Assembly (NCBI GenBank): GCA_963745755.1 | Contig: CAVUYP010000002.1 | Span: 248,001 to 312,000, forward strand | Origin: RHKX01 sp963745755 | Lineage (GTDB): Bacteria; Actinomycetota; Thermoleophilia; Solirubrobacterales; 70-9 | Length of the DNA: 64,000 bases | Reading direction: 5' to 3' | Shown here: positions 28,160 through 39,681 of the stretch, piece after piece | Layout of the letters: every line of letters begins with the position of its first letter | Numbering within the stretch: the first letter of the stretch is position 1 | The notes under the pieces: generated by a model | What the model was told of the DNA's origin: nothing | Database searches by the model: none | The model's input: only the letters and a program-made list of their open reading frames with translations | Position numbers and translations under genes: made by a program

Positions 28160-29395
28160 GTGGCGGCGAAGCACCAGGCACCGAAGGGCACCTTCGACGT
28201 GCTCCCCGCCGACGAGGCCGCGCGCGCCGCCGTCGCCGCGACCGCCGCGGCGCGCCTGGCGGCGGCCGGCTACGGGCGGATCGAGACGCCGGCATTCGAG
28301 GACACCGGGCTGTTCGAGCGCGGGGTCGGCGAGTCGACCGACATCGTCCGCAAGGAGATGTTCACCTTCGAGGATCAGGGCGGGCGGTCGATCACGCTGC
28401 GGCCGGAGGGGACGGCGCCGATCTGCCGCGCCTACGTCGAGCACGGCATGCACCGGCTCCCGCAGCCGGTCAAGCTCTGGTACCGCGGACCGTACTTCCG
28501 CTACGAGCGCCCCCAGGAGGGCCGCTTCCGCCAGTTCAACCAGATCGGCGCCGAGGCGATCGGCTCCGACTCGCCGCTCGTCGACGCCGAGCTGATCGTC
28601 CTGCTGGCGCGGATACTCGCCGACCTCGGCATCGCCGACGCCGAGCTGCGGCTCTCCTCGCTCGGCTCGGCGGCGGCCCGGGCCGGCTACCGGGACGAGC
28701 TCCGCGAATTCCTCCGCGACCACGAGGGCGAGCTCTCCGCCGACGTCCGCGAGCGGATCGACTCGAACCCGATGCGCGCCTTCGACTCCGACCACGCCGG
28801 GACCCGCGCGGTCATGGAGTCGGCGCCGCGGATGCTCGACCGGCTCGAGGGCGCCGACTCCGAGCACTTCGCCGCGGTCCGCTCGCTGCTCGACGACGCC
28901 GGCGTCGCCTACACGCTCGACGGCTCGCTCGTCCGCGGCCTCGACTACTACAACCGGACCGTCTTCGAGTTCACCTGCGACCGCCTCGGCGCCCAGTCCG
29001 GGCTCGGTGGCGGCGGCCGCTACGACGGGCTGATCGAGTTGATCGGCGGCCCGGCGACGCCGGCGATCGGCTGGGCGGCGGGGATCGAGCGGATCCTGCT
29101 CGCGCTCGAGACGGCCCCGGAGCCGGAGCCGATCGCCGTCTTCGTCGTCGCCGCCGAGGACCGCGCCCGCGCCTTCGCGCTCGTCGGCGAGCTCCGCGAC
29201 GCCGGCGTCGCCGCCGACCTCGACCTCGCCGAGCGCAGCTTCAAGGGCCAGATGAAGCAGGCCGACCGCAGCGGCGCCCGCCACGCGGTCATTCTCGAGC
29301 CCGACGGCACCGCGAAGCTGCGCGACATGCGCAGCGGCGATCAGCGCCCGGCCGACCCCGGCGCGCTGGTCGCGGAGCTCGCCGCCGCTCGCTGA
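28160..29395 (+). CDS. hisS: Histidine--tRNA ligase
   Basis: Class II synthetase charging tRNA-His. Motif 2 region RYERPQEGRFRQFNQIG, histidine-binding motifs GLDYYNRTVFEF and GGGRYDGLIE, motif 3 GWAAGIERIL, and a C-terminal anticodon-binding domain (about 320-411). 411 residues, normal. GTG start. In a tight run with the MBL gene and aspS. Confidence 0.95.
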   Translation: MAAKHQAPKGTFDVLPADEAARAAVAATAAARLAAAGYGRIETPAFEDTGLFERGVGESTDIVRKEMFTFEDQGGRSITLRPEGTAPICRAYVEHGMHRLPQPVKLWYRGPYFRYERPQEGRFRQFNQIGAEAIGSDSPLVDAELIVLLARILADLGIADAELRLSSLGSAAARAGYRDELREFLRDHEGELSADVRERIDSNPMRAFDSDHAGTRAVMESAPRMLDRLEGADSEHFAAVRSLLDDAGVAYTLDGSLVRGLDYYNRTVFEFTCDRLGAQSGLGGGGRYDGLIELIGGPATPAIGWAAGIERILLALETAPEPEPIAVFVVAAEDRARAFALVGELRDAGVAADLDLAERSFKGQMKQADRSGARHAVILEPDGTAKLRDMRSGDQRPADPGALVAELAAAR

Positions 29396-29417
29396 GAGGC
29401 TGCAAGACTGCGCCACC

Positions 29418-31222
<1,805 letters not shown>

Positions 31223-31226
<4 letters not shown>

Positions 31227-31600
31227 GCGGCGAGCGCGCCGAGCAGGCCGCACGGGCGATCGCCGCGATCAACTCCGGCGATCCGGAGCTGATCGCCGCC
31301 GCCTTCGACCCGCTGACCGAGATCCGCACGACCCGCAACGTCCACCGCGGCATCGAGGCGGCGATCGTCTGGGCCGAGAGCACCTACGACCACCTCGACC
31401 GCCGCTACACGATCGCCGCGACCCATACGCGGGGCGATGCCGTGCTCGTCCTCGGCTCGGTCGAGTACGTATGGCGCGAGGAGGGGGAGGTGGGCGACAG
31501 CACTCCGATCGCGTTGCGGTTCGAGTTCGAGGGCGACCACGTCCGCTCGCTCACCGTCGAGGAGGATCCCGCCGCGGCCCTCGACGCCTTCGAAAGCTGA
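31223..31600 (+). CDS. SnoaL/NTF2-like domain protein
   Basis: 125 residues from a GTG overlapping the aspS stop. A single cone-shaped alpha+beta domain: N-terminal helices (AARAIAAINSGDPELIAAAF), then strands ending ALRFEFEGDHVRSLTVEEDP. Such proteins range from ketosteroid isomerases to binding proteins; no catalytic set is evident. Probably the last gene of the hisS-aspS transcript. Confidence 0.75.
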
Positions 31601-31632
31601 GTTGCGGGGTGGCGGCGGACCGTCCGCCGCGC

Positions 31633-31660
31633 TCAAGGTTTACGGCCCGGCGGTCGAACT
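31633..31660 (+). promoter_or_regulatory. FliA/WhiG-like promoter candidate
   Basis: TCAAG at 31633-31637, 15 bases, then GTCGAACT at 31653-31660. Same spacing as the sites before pilA, pilT and pilM, with a weaker -10. Confidence 0.4.
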
Positions 31661-31892
31661 GGCTTGGTAGTTTCCCCATGGGCCCGAACTCGTTCGACAG
31701 CCGCTCTAATTGTGAACCAACACGAATGGCTCGGGAGCCGTCGTCCGGTGCGCCCTTGGGCGTGTTGGCAGGTTCCCCCCTGTATCTCAGGGTTCAGAAG
31801 CCGGGCGGCACCGGCGAGTTGGAGCCCATGATCTCCGCGATGCGCCGGACCGTCCGCACGGTCCGGCCCGTCGCCGCGCCGGGGAGCGCCGA
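31661..31892 (+). other. Long untranslated leader, contents unknown
   Basis: About 230 bases between the candidate promoter and the thioredoxin-fold gene. Less GC-rich than average at its centre (CTCTAATTGTGAACCAACA) with several short inverted segments (GGACCGTCCGCACGGTCC near 31850). No gene supported; could be a structured leader RNA. Confidence 0.3.
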
Positions 31893-32537
31893 ATGAGAAA
31901 GGCGCTGAACGAGAACCCGATGGTGCAGCTCGCGGTGCTCGCAGTCTGCGGCGTCGCCTTCGCCGTGATCCTCTTCACCTCGGTCCTCAAGAAGGACGAG
32001 CCGGCGGCGTCGTCGGCGACCGACCCGGCGACGGCGACGAGCACGGCGCCGGTCACCGACCCGTCCGTGGCGGCGGCGCCCTCGGGCGCGGCGAGTGCCG
32101 CTTCCCCGACTGCGACGCCCGACGCCGCCGCGGCGACGCCGCCCGCAGGCGGCTCGGTCGCCGACGGGCTGCTGCCCTCGAAGGGCCTCCCCGAGGACCT
32201 CCTCGTCGCCTTCGCGAAGAACAAGACGATCGCCCTGCTCGTCATCGACCCGAAGGGCTTCGCCGACAAGAAGGTCGAGCGCTTCACCGGCGCGCTGCGC
32301 TCCCGAGACGACGTCGAGGTCTTCGTCGTCAAGGTCCGCGACATCGCCAAGTACGCCCGGGTGACCGCCGGCGTCTCGGTCAGCCGCACGCCGGCGCTCG
32401 TCGTCGTCCGCCCTCGCAAGCTGACCGGCTCGGTGCCGACGGCCACCGTCTCCTACGGCTTCCGCGGCCCCCGCAGCGTCAGCCAGGCGATCGACGACGC
32501 CCTCTACAAGGGCAAGCAGATCCCCGCCTACCCGTAG
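31893..32537 (+). CDS. Membrane-anchored thioredoxin-fold protein lacking CxxC
   Basis: 214 residues: cytosolic N-terminus, one transmembrane helix (about 11-30), an Ala/Pro/Thr/Ser linker (about 36-90), then an extracytoplasmic domain whose pattern (IALLVIDPKGFADKKVERF, VEVFVVKVRDIAKYARVT, SRTPALVVVRPRK) fits a thioredoxin fold with the cis-Pro loop (RTPALVV). The only Cys is in the membrane helix, so it is not a redox enzyme; a structural or chaperone role is likelier. It has its own long leader and a promoter of the pilus type, and is followed by a pair of 51-bp palindromes. Confidence 0.72.
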   Translation: MRKALNENPMVQLAVLAVCGVAFAVILFTSVLKKDEPAASSATDPATATSTAPVTDPSVAAAPSGAASAASPTATPDAAAATPPAGGSVADGLLPSKGLPEDLLVAFAKNKTIALLVIDPKGFADKKVERFTGALRSRDDVEVFVVKVRDIAKYARVTAGVSVSRTPALVVVRPRKLTGSVPTATVSYGFRGPRSVSQAIDDALYKGKQIPAYP

Positions 32538-32610
32538 GCACGGTAGGCACGCGCCCCCCGGCCCCGGCCCCGGCTCCGGCGACGCTCCCCGCCGCCGCCA
32601 TCCCGCTTCC

Positions 32611-32620
32611 CGCCGAGGTC
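32611..32620 (+). repeat. Half-copy of the 51-bp palindrome
   Basis: CGCCGAGGTC matches the outer end of the palindromic repeat arm and lies just before the tandem pair. It may be a truncated copy. Confidence 0.35.
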
Positions 32621-32635
32621 ATGCGTCCCGCTCCC

Positions 32636-32686
32636 CGCCGAGGTGGAGGAAAAGGGCAACTGTCACCTGTTTCCTCGACCTCGGCG
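32636..32686 (+). repeat. 51-bp palindromic repeat, copy 1
   Basis: 17-bp arms (32636-32652 and 32670-32686; CGCCGAGGT.GAGGAAA against its complement, one mismatch) around a 17-base centre. RNA would form a long hairpin. Copy 2 starts 72 bases later with nearly the same centre. Confidence 0.85.
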
Positions 32687-32707
32687 CAGTGGCATTGATC
32701 CGCTCCC

Positions 32708-32758
32708 CGCCGAGGTGGAGGAAAGGGGCAACTGTCACCTGTTTCCTCGACCTCGGCG
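32708..32758 (+). repeat. 51-bp palindromic repeat, copy 2
   Basis: Same 17-17-17 architecture: arms 32708-32724 and 32742-32758, centre 32725-32741. The unit including flanking CGCTCCC is a tandem duplication of copy 1. No gene overlaps; translated it yields only a spurious peptide. Confidence 0.85.
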
Positions 32759-32810
32759 GGATGGCGACCTGTTCCGCCTGCGGGCCCCCGCTCGGCTCTA
32801 CCCTTGCGGC

Positions 32811-34265
32811 ATGGATACGACCGCCTTCGAGGCCTATCTCGACGACGACTCGCGGCGCGGCGAACCCGTCGCCGGCGCAGCGCGGGGGACGGCCGGGGGC
32901 GCCGCCTGCGGCGACCTGATCGCGATCTCGTTGCGGCTCGTGGACGGGCTCGTGGCGGACGTGCGGGTCGAGGCGAGCGGCTGCGGAACCGCCCGGGCCG
33001 CCGCCGCCGCAGCGGCGGAGCTGCTCGACGGCGCCACGCTGCACGCGGCGGGGCTGCTCGACGCCGCGGCGGTCGCCGCCGAGCTCGGCGGCCTCAGCCC
33101 GGTCGGAGCCCACGGCGCCGACCTCGCCGCCGAGGCGGCGCACCGGGCGCTCGGCGTCGCCGTCGCGACCGCCTCCGGACCGATCCTGGCGCCGCCCGAT
33201 GACGGGCGCGAGCGGGTCCTGGTCGCCGTCAGCGGCGGCGTCGACAGCGCCGTCGCGGCGCTGCGGGAGCGGCGGGGAGGCGCCGACGTCCTCGCCGTCA
33301 CCCTCGAGCTCTGGTCCGACCCGGCGAACGACGGCGAGCGCAGCTGCTGCTCCGCCGACGCCGTCCGGGTCGCCCGCGCCGTCGCCCAGGCGCAGGGCAT
33401 CCCGCATCTGACCGTCGACCTGCGCGACTCGTTCCGGGCCGGAGTGGTCGAGCCGTTCCTCGCCGGCTACGCGGCGGGGGAGACCCCGAATCCGTGCGTG
33501 CTCTGCAACGGCCGGGTCCGGATCGCGCCGATGATCGCGATCGCCGAGCGGCTCGGCGCCGCCGGGCTGGCGACCGGTCACTACGCGCGGCTCCGCGACG
33601 ACGGCGCCGGGGCGCTGCTGACCACCGCCGCCGACCCGGCCAAGGACCAGACCTACATGCTCGCCGGGCTGCCGCAGGCGGCGCTGGCGCGGCTTCGCTT
33701 CCCGCTCGGCGGCCTCGCCAAATCCGAGGTCCGGGCGATCGCCCGCGACGCCGGCCTCGCCGTCGCCGACAAGGCCGAGAGCCAGGACCTCTGCTTCCTG
33801 GCGGGCGTCGGCAAGGCCGGCTTCCTCGCTCGCCACGGCGGCCTCGGCGACCGCGAAGGCGAGGTCGTCGACGGCGTCGGCGCCGTCGTCGGCCGCCACA
33901 GCGGCCATCACCGCTTCACGGTCGGCCAGCGGCGCGGGCTCGGCATCGCCGCGCCGGAGCCGCTCTACGTGGTCGCCACCGACGCGGTCGCCAACCGCGT
34001 CGTCGTCGGCGCCGCCGCCGAGCTCGAGACCCGCCGGGTGCGGATCCGCGACGCCGTCCTGCATCGGTCCGGAGCCCGGGTCGGCGCCGTCAAGCTCCGC
34101 TATCGCTCGCTGCCGCTCGCCTGCCGGGTCGGCACCGCTGCGGAGCCGGGCGTCCACGAGCGCCTCGAGCTCGAGCTCGAGGCACCGGCGACGGCGGCGG
34201 CGCCGGGCCAGACGGCGGTCCTCTGCGACGGCGATCTCGTCGTCGGCCACGGCACGATCGCCTGA
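32811..34265 (+). CDS. mnmA: tRNA 2-thiouridylase MnmA with N-terminal IscU-like domain
   Basis: Thiolates U34 of tRNAs for Lys, Glu and Gln. 484 residues, about 115 longer than usual. Residues 1-115 resemble an IscU/NifU scaffold: CGD (Cys33) and SGCGTARAAAAAA (Cys58), with the third IscU Cys missing. The MnmA core starts near 135: PP-loop SGGVDS (141-146), GETPNPCVLCN (catalytic Cys229), ATGHYAR, KDQTYML and ESQDLCFL (second catalytic Cys), then the C-terminal barrel. ATG at 32811 follows the repeats. The fusion suggests direct delivery of sulfur or a cluster to the thiolase; that is inference. Confidence 0.92.
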   Translation: MDTTAFEAYLDDDSRRGEPVAGAARGTAGGAACGDLIAISLRLVDGLVADVRVEASGCGTARAAAAAAAELLDGATLHAAGLLDAAAVAAELGGLSPVGAHGADLAAEAAHRALGVAVATASGPILAPPDDGRERVLVAVSGGVDSAVAALRERRGGADVLAVTLELWSDPANDGERSCCSADAVRVARAVAQAQGIPHLTVDLRDSFRAGVVEPFLAGYAAGETPNPCVLCNGRVRIAPMIAIAERLGAAGLATGHYARLRDDGAGALLTTAADPAKDQTYMLAGLPQAALARLRFPLGGLAKSEVRAIARDAGLAVADKAESQDLCFLAGVGKAGFLARHGGLGDREGEVVDGVGAVVGRHSGHHRFTVGQRRGLGIAAPEPLYVVATDAVANRVVVGAAAELETRRVRIRDAVLHRSGARVGAVKLRYRSLPLACRVGTAAEPGVHERLELELEAPATAAAPGQTAVLCDGDLVVGHGTIA

Positions 34266-34326
34266 GCCCGGCGCCGGCGCCGGGCGGCGCGGGGCCGCCG
34301 GTCCGGGTCCCGTAGCCTTCGCCGCC

Positions 34327-36958
34327 GTGAATTCGGAGTCGATCCGAGAGACCTACATGTCGTTCTTCGAGGAGCGCGGCCACCTGCGGGTGCCGTCGGC
34401 GTCGCTGATCCCTGCCTCCGACGATCCGAGCGTGCTGCTGACCACCGCCGGCATGCAGCCGTTCCAGCCCTACTTCCTCGGCCGCGAGCGACCGCCGTCG
34501 CCGCGGCTGACCTCCTCGCAGCGCTGCTTCCGGACGCCCGACATCGAGGAGGTCGGCAGCACCGCCCGCCATCTCACCTGCTTCGAGATGCTCGGCAACT
34601 TCGCCTTCGACGACTACTTCAAGCGCGAGGCGATCGCCTTCGCCTGGGAGCTGTCTCTGGGCGGATTCGGCTTCGATGCCGAGCAGATCTGGGTGACGGT
34701 GTTCGGCGGCGACGACGAGCTCGGCCTCGGCCCCGACACCGAGGCGATCGAGCTTTGGCGGGAGCTCGGCGTCCCCGACGAGCGGATCGTCGAGCTGCCG
34801 CGCTCGGAGAACTTCTGGCAGGCCGGCAGCAAGGGTCCCTGCGGCCCCTGCTCGGAGCTCTACATCGACCGCGGCGAATCCTTCGGCGGCCCCGGCGACC
34901 GCCCCGGCGACGACAGCGACCGCTTCCTCGAGTACTGGAACCTCGTCTTCACCGCCTACAACCTGCACGAGGACGGCTCGCTCAGCGAGCTGCCGGCGAA
35001 GAACATCGACACCGGCCTCGGCCTCGAGCGGATGGCGGCGATCAAGCAGGGCGTCGAGTCGGTCTTCGACACCGACCTGCTGCGGCCGCTGGTCGACCTC
35101 GCCGCCGAGCTCTCCGGGCGCCCATACGGCGGCGACGATGCCGTCGCCGACCCGGGCGATGCGGATCATCGCCGACCACGTCCGCGGCTCGGTCCAGCTG
35201 ATCGCCGACGGCGTCGTCCCCTCGAACGAGCGCCGCGGCTACGTCCTGCGGCGGATCATGCGGCGGGCGATCCACCAGGGCCGCGTTCTCGGGCTCGAGG
35301 CCCCCTACCTGGGCCGCTTCGCCGAGCGCGCGATCGAGATGCTCGCCCCGGTCAACCCGGCGCTCGTCGCCGAGCGCGACACGATCATGCGCTGGATCGG
35401 CTCCGAGGAGGAGAGCTTCGGCCGCACCCTCGACCGCGGCAGCCAGCTCCTCGACCGCCTGATCGGCGAGGCGCTCGGCTCCGGGACCTCCTGGATCTCC
35501 GCCGAGGACGCCTTCGAGCTCCACGACACCTACGGCTTCCCCTACGACCTGACCCGCGAGCTCGTCGCCGAGCGCGGCCTAAGCGTCGACGACGAGGGCT
35601 TCGAGGAGCTGATGGAGCAGCAGCGCGAGCGGGCTCGCAGCCGCGGCGGCGTCGGCGGCGGCGAGGGCGACCACGACCGGGTGATCGGCTTCGTCGGCGC
35701 GGCGACCGAGAGCCGCTTCGTCGGCTACGAGGACCTGCGGACCGAGACCGGCGTCGTCGCCGTCGCCCCGGCCGACGGACTCCGAGGTGCTCGTCAAGCT
35801 CGAGGAGAGCCCGTTCTACGCCGAGGGCGGCGGTCAGGTCGCCGACACCGGCCGGCTCCGCTGGAGCGGTGGCGAGGCCGACGTCGTCGACGTCTACCGG
35901 GTCGGCGGCGATCAGGCGCTGAAGGTCCGCGGCGGCGCCCCCGAGGCCGGCGCCACGGGTCGAGGCCGAGGTCGCGCACTTCGATCGCCACGCGACGATG
36001 CGCAACCACACCGCCACCCACCTGCTCCACGCCGCCCTGCGCGAGCGGCTCGGCACCCACGTCCGCCAGGCCGGCTCGGCGGTCCGCCCCGACAAGCTGC
36101 GCTTCGACTTCACCCACGGCAGCCGCCTCAGCCCCGAGGACCTCGTCGCGATCGCCGATCGGATCAACGGCTGGATCAAGGAGAGCGCGCCCGGTCCGGG
36201 CGATCGAGATGGACCGCCGCGAGGCCGAGCGGCTCGGCGCGATGGCGTTGTTCGGCGAGAAGTACGGCGACTGGGTCCGCGTCGTCGAGGTCGAGGGCGT
36301 CTCCCGTGAGCTCTGCGGCGGCACCCACGTCGCCAACACCGCCGAGATCGGCATCTTCGAGATCCTCTCGGAGGGATCGAGCGCCTCCAACGTCCGCCGG
36401 ATCGAGGCCGTCACCGGCCCGGTCGCGATCGACCTCTACCGCGAGCGCAGCGCCGAGCTCGCCCGCGCCGCCGAGGCGCTGGGCGGCCGCGACGCCGCCG
36501 CCGCCGCCGAGCGGCTCGCCGCCCGGCTGCGCGAGCTCGAGGCGGCCGCCGCCGATCGCGGCGCCGAGGCGGCCGGCAACCGCGCCGCCGAGCTGGCCGC
36601 CGGCGCCGAGACCGTCGACGGGATCGGCGTCGTCGTCGGCGAGCTCGGCGAGCTGCCCGACGCTCGGGCGCTGCTCGGCAGCGCCCACGACATCAAGTCG
36701 CGGATCGGCGACGCCGCCGTCGTCCTCGCGGCGACCAGCGGCGAGAAGGTGTCGCTGGTCGGCGTCTTCAGCCCGGCCGCGGTCGAGCGCGGCCTCTCGG
36801 CGGCCGACGTCGTCCGCGAGGCGGCTGGCATAGTGGGCGGCGGAGGAGGCGGAAAGCCGGAGGTCGCTCAGGCTGGGGGTCGCCACGTCGAGAAGATCGG
36901 TGATGCCCTGAACGCAGCACGAGAAGCCGTCCTCGCTGGACTCGGCGGGGGCCGATAG
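34327..36958 (+). CDS. alaS: Alanine--tRNA ligase (four frameshifts)
   Basis: Class II synthetase; N-terminal catalytic core (TTAGMQPFQPYFLG, RCFRTPDIEEVG, FEMLGNFAFDDYFKR, GPCGPCSELY, NIDTGLGLERM), then a tRNA-recognition region, editing domain (NHTATHLLHAALR, CGGTHVANTAEIG with metal-binding Cys/His) and C-terminal oligomerisation/C-Ala domain ending GGGGGGKPEVAQAGG. Frame changes near 35150, 35780, 35960 and 36195 each fit one extra base. As the gene is essential, sequence error is by far the best explanation. GTG start at 34327; ruvX follows after five bases. Confidence 0.92.
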
Positions 36959-36963
36959 CCGCG

Positions 36964-37354
36964 GTGCGCGTGCTCGCCCTCGACCACGGCGCCGCCCGCT
37001 GCGGCTGCGCCCTCTCCGACCCGAGCGGCACGATCGTGCGGCCGATCGACCCGATCGAGCCTCCCGACCCGGCCGCCGTCCCGGCGATCGTCGCCGAGCA
37101 CGACGTCGGCACCGTCGTCGTCGGCCTGCCGGTCAGCCTCGACGGCAGCGAGGGCTCGCAGGCCGCCGCCGCCCGGGCAGTTCGCCGACGAGCTGGCGGC
37201 GCTCCTCGACGTCCCGGTCGAGACCTACGACGAGCGCTTGACGACGAAGATGGCCGCGGCCTCGCGTCGCGCCGGCTCGCGGGCGGCCGAGGACTCGCTC
37301 GCCGCCGCCCACCTGCTCGATTCCTTCCTGCTCGCCCGCGAGGCGCGGCGATGA
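36964..37354 (+). CDS. ruvX: YqgF/RuvX-family Holliday-junction resolvase-like (one frameshift)
   Basis: RNase H-fold nuclease of the YqgF family, implicated in rRNA processing or junction resolution. LALDHGAARCG (first catalytic Asp), VVVGLPVSLDGSEG, TYDERLTT (acidic site) and the C-terminal AAHLLDSFL are in order. A single extra G near 37178 breaks the frame. The stop overlaps the mltG ATG (ATGA). Standard neighbour of alaS. Confidence 0.9.
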
Positions 37355-38807
37355 GCGACGGCCGCGACGACGGCGAGGCGCCGGTGGATCCATTCCTCGC
37401 CGAGGATCCCGGCGGCGCTCGAGCGCGAGCGCCGGCGCCTCGAGCGCGAGGCGAAGCGGCGCGCCCGCTCGGGCCGCAAGTCGCTCGGCGCCCGGGTCAG
37501 CGGTGCCCTCGACGGCGTCGCCGACCGCGGCCGCGAGGCGATCGAACAGACGAAGGAGCGGGCCACCAACCGCCGCCCGCCGCCGAACGCGCCCGAGCCG
37601 CCCTCGTTGCGCCGGCCGCCGCCCGAGCCCGCCGCGCTCGACGGCGACGGCGACGGACCCGCCGCGGGCGCCGAGCCGAACGCGCCGGCGCCGACGTCGG
37701 CCGAGCCCGGCCGCTTCGCCGCCGACGAGCTGATGCCGCGGCGGCGGTCGCGGCCCCCCGCCGAGCCGGCGCCCGAGCCGGCCGTCGACGTCCCGCCGGC
37801 GACGCCGGTCACCGAGGATCACGACTGGTTCGCCGACGCCGATGCCGATGGGGATGCGGTGCGCACCGCCGCCGGTCCCCCCGCAGCGCCGCGAGGTCGC
37901 GACCGGCGACTATCCGCCACTGCCGCCGCCGACCCCGCCGCCGTCCGGCGCCGCCCGGACGCTGCTGATCCGCCGGCTGATCGCCGTCGCGGTCGTCGTC
38001 GTGATCGCGATCGTCGCCTATGCGCTGCTCTCCGGTGGTGGCGGCGGCGAGTCGACGCCGGCGCCGAAGGGCCCGGCGACGCTGAAGACCGAGGACGTGA
38101 CGATCCCCGAGGGCTTCACGCGCTCGCAGATCGCCGCGCTGGCCAAGGACGCCGGTCTCAAGGGCGACTACGAGCAGGCGACGAAGCGGGCGCCGAAGGG
38201 CTTCGACATCGCCAAGACCGGCGCCCCCAAGGACGCCAGCCTCGAGGGGTTCCTGTTCCCGGCGACCTACGAGCTCGAGAAGGGCGCCAACGTCGATGCC
38301 CTCGTCAAGGACCAGCTCTCCGCCTTCGACGACAACATCTCCCAGGTTGACCTGAAGGCCGCCAAGAAGAAGAACCTGACGATGTACGACATCGTCATCA
38401 TCGCCTCGATGATCGAGCGCGAGGTCCAGGTGCCGAAGGAGCGGCCGATCGTCGCCGCGGTCATCTACAACCGCCTCGCCGCGGACATGCCGCTCGGCAT
38501 CGACGCGACGCTGCGCTACGAGCTCGACAACTTCGACAAGCCGCTGACCGAGTCGGAGCTGGCGACCGACTCCCCCTACAACACCCGCCTCGTCACCGGC
38601 CTGCCGCCGACGCCGATCGCCAACCCCGGCCTCGACTCGCTGCAGGCCGCCGCCGACCCCGCCAACGTCGACTACACCTACTACGTCGTCAAGCCGGGGA
38701 CCTGCGGCAAGCACTACTTCACCAACAACGTCGACGACTTCAACGCCGCCGTCGACCGCTACAACACTGCCCGCGAGGCCGAGGGCGGATCGCCGACGGA
38801 TTGCTGA
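37351..38807 (+). CDS. mltG: Endolytic transglycosylase MltG (two frameshifts)
   Basis: Cleaves nascent peptidoglycan strands. A long charged and Pro-rich cytosolic N-terminus (ALERERRRLEREAKRRARSG) is followed by one transmembrane helix (LIAVAVVVVIAIVAYALL) and the extracytoplasmic YceG domain with IIASMIEREVQVPKERPIVA (catalytic Glu), VIYNRL and the C-terminal YYVVKPGTCGKHYFTNN. The frame changes near 37408 and 37850-37880; the first fits one extra G. Coupled to ruvX. Confidence 0.9.
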
Positions 38808-38835
38808 TGGCGCTCCGCGGGCCCGGGCGGACGCG

Positions 38836-39681
38836 ATGAACCGGCTCGCCGTCGTCGGCCACCCGGTCGCCCACTCGCTGTCGCCGGCGATGCAGACGGC
38901 CGCGTTCGCGGCGCTCGGCCTTGCCGACGAGTGGAGCTACGAGGCGATCGACCTGGCGCCGGCGGAGTTCGCCGCCGGGATCGCCGACCTGCGCGATCGC
39001 GGCTACGCCGGCGTCAACGTCACCGTCCCCCACAAGCGGGCGGCCTACGAGCTCGCCGACGAGCGCTCCGACGCCGTCGCGGCGATCGGCGCCGCCAACA
39101 CGCTGACCTTCACGAAAGGCGCGGTTCGAGCCGACAACACCGACGCCAGCGGCCTGATCGCGGCGCTTCCCGCCGACTTCGACCCGGCCGGATCGGAGGC
39201 GCTGGTGCTCGGCGCCGGCGGGTCGGCGCGGGCGGTCGCCTGGGCGCTCGACGGCGCCGGCGCTGCGGTGACCATCGCCAACCGGACCGAGGAGAAGGCG
39301 GTGCGGCTGGCGCGTGAGCTCGGCACCTACGCGCTCGAGGGCGTCGGCACCGACGAGGCGATCGACCTCGCGCCCTTCGATCTGCTCGTCAACGCGACCT
39401 CGGTCGGGCTTGCAAGGGAGGGTGCGCCGCCGGTGCCGCCGGGGGCCGACCTAAAGGCGCTGCGGCTTCCGGCCGATCAGTTGGTTGCCCCCCTGTTGGC
39501 GGTGGACCTCGTATACGGGCCCGAGCCGACGGAGCTGGCCGCGACGTGCACAAGCGGCGGGGCGACCCTGATCGACGGGCTCGAGATCCTGGTTCGCCAG
39601 GGAGCCGACTCGTTGCGGATCTGGGTCGGGCAGGAACCACCGACCGAAGCAATGCGAAGCGCAATCAGAGACAGCCGATGA
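38836..39681 (+). CDS. aroE: Shikimate dehydrogenase
   Basis: Reduces 3-dehydroshikimate with NADPH in aromatic amino acid synthesis. HPVAHSLSPAMQ, GVNVTVPHKRAA (catalytic Lys), LVLGAGGSARAVAWAL (NADP Rossmann), NATSVGL and GLEILVRQGADSLRIW. 281 residues, intact. Stop overlaps the pilB ATG (ATGA), so aroE and pilB are coupled although functionally unrelated. Confidence 0.95.
   Translation: MNRLAVVGHPVAHSLSPAMQTAAFAALGLADEWSYEAIDLAPAEFAAGIADLRDRGYAGVNVTVPHKRAAYELADERSDAVAAIGAANTLTFTKGAVRADNTDASGLIAALPADFDPAGSEALVLGAGGSARAVAWALDGAGAAVTIANRTEEKAVRLARELGTYALEGVGTDEAIDLAPFDLLVNATSVGLAREGAPPVPPGADLKALRLPADQLVAPLLAVDLVYGPEPTELAATCTSGGATLIDGLEILVRQGADSLRIWVGQEPPTEAMRSAIRDSR

Noticed and set aside
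32636..32758. CRISPR array
   Set aside because: Two regularly spaced palindromes only, with a 17-base centre inside each repeat and no spacers or cas genes.
32619..34250. Long minus-strand frame through mnmA and the palindromes
   Set aside because: Antisense to MnmA; the repeated peptide RKQVTV.LFLHLGG comes from the palindromes, not from a protein domain.
35138..36958. alaS as several separate genes or a pseudogene
   Set aside because: The pieces are collinear with one AlaRS and each junction needs only one base removed.
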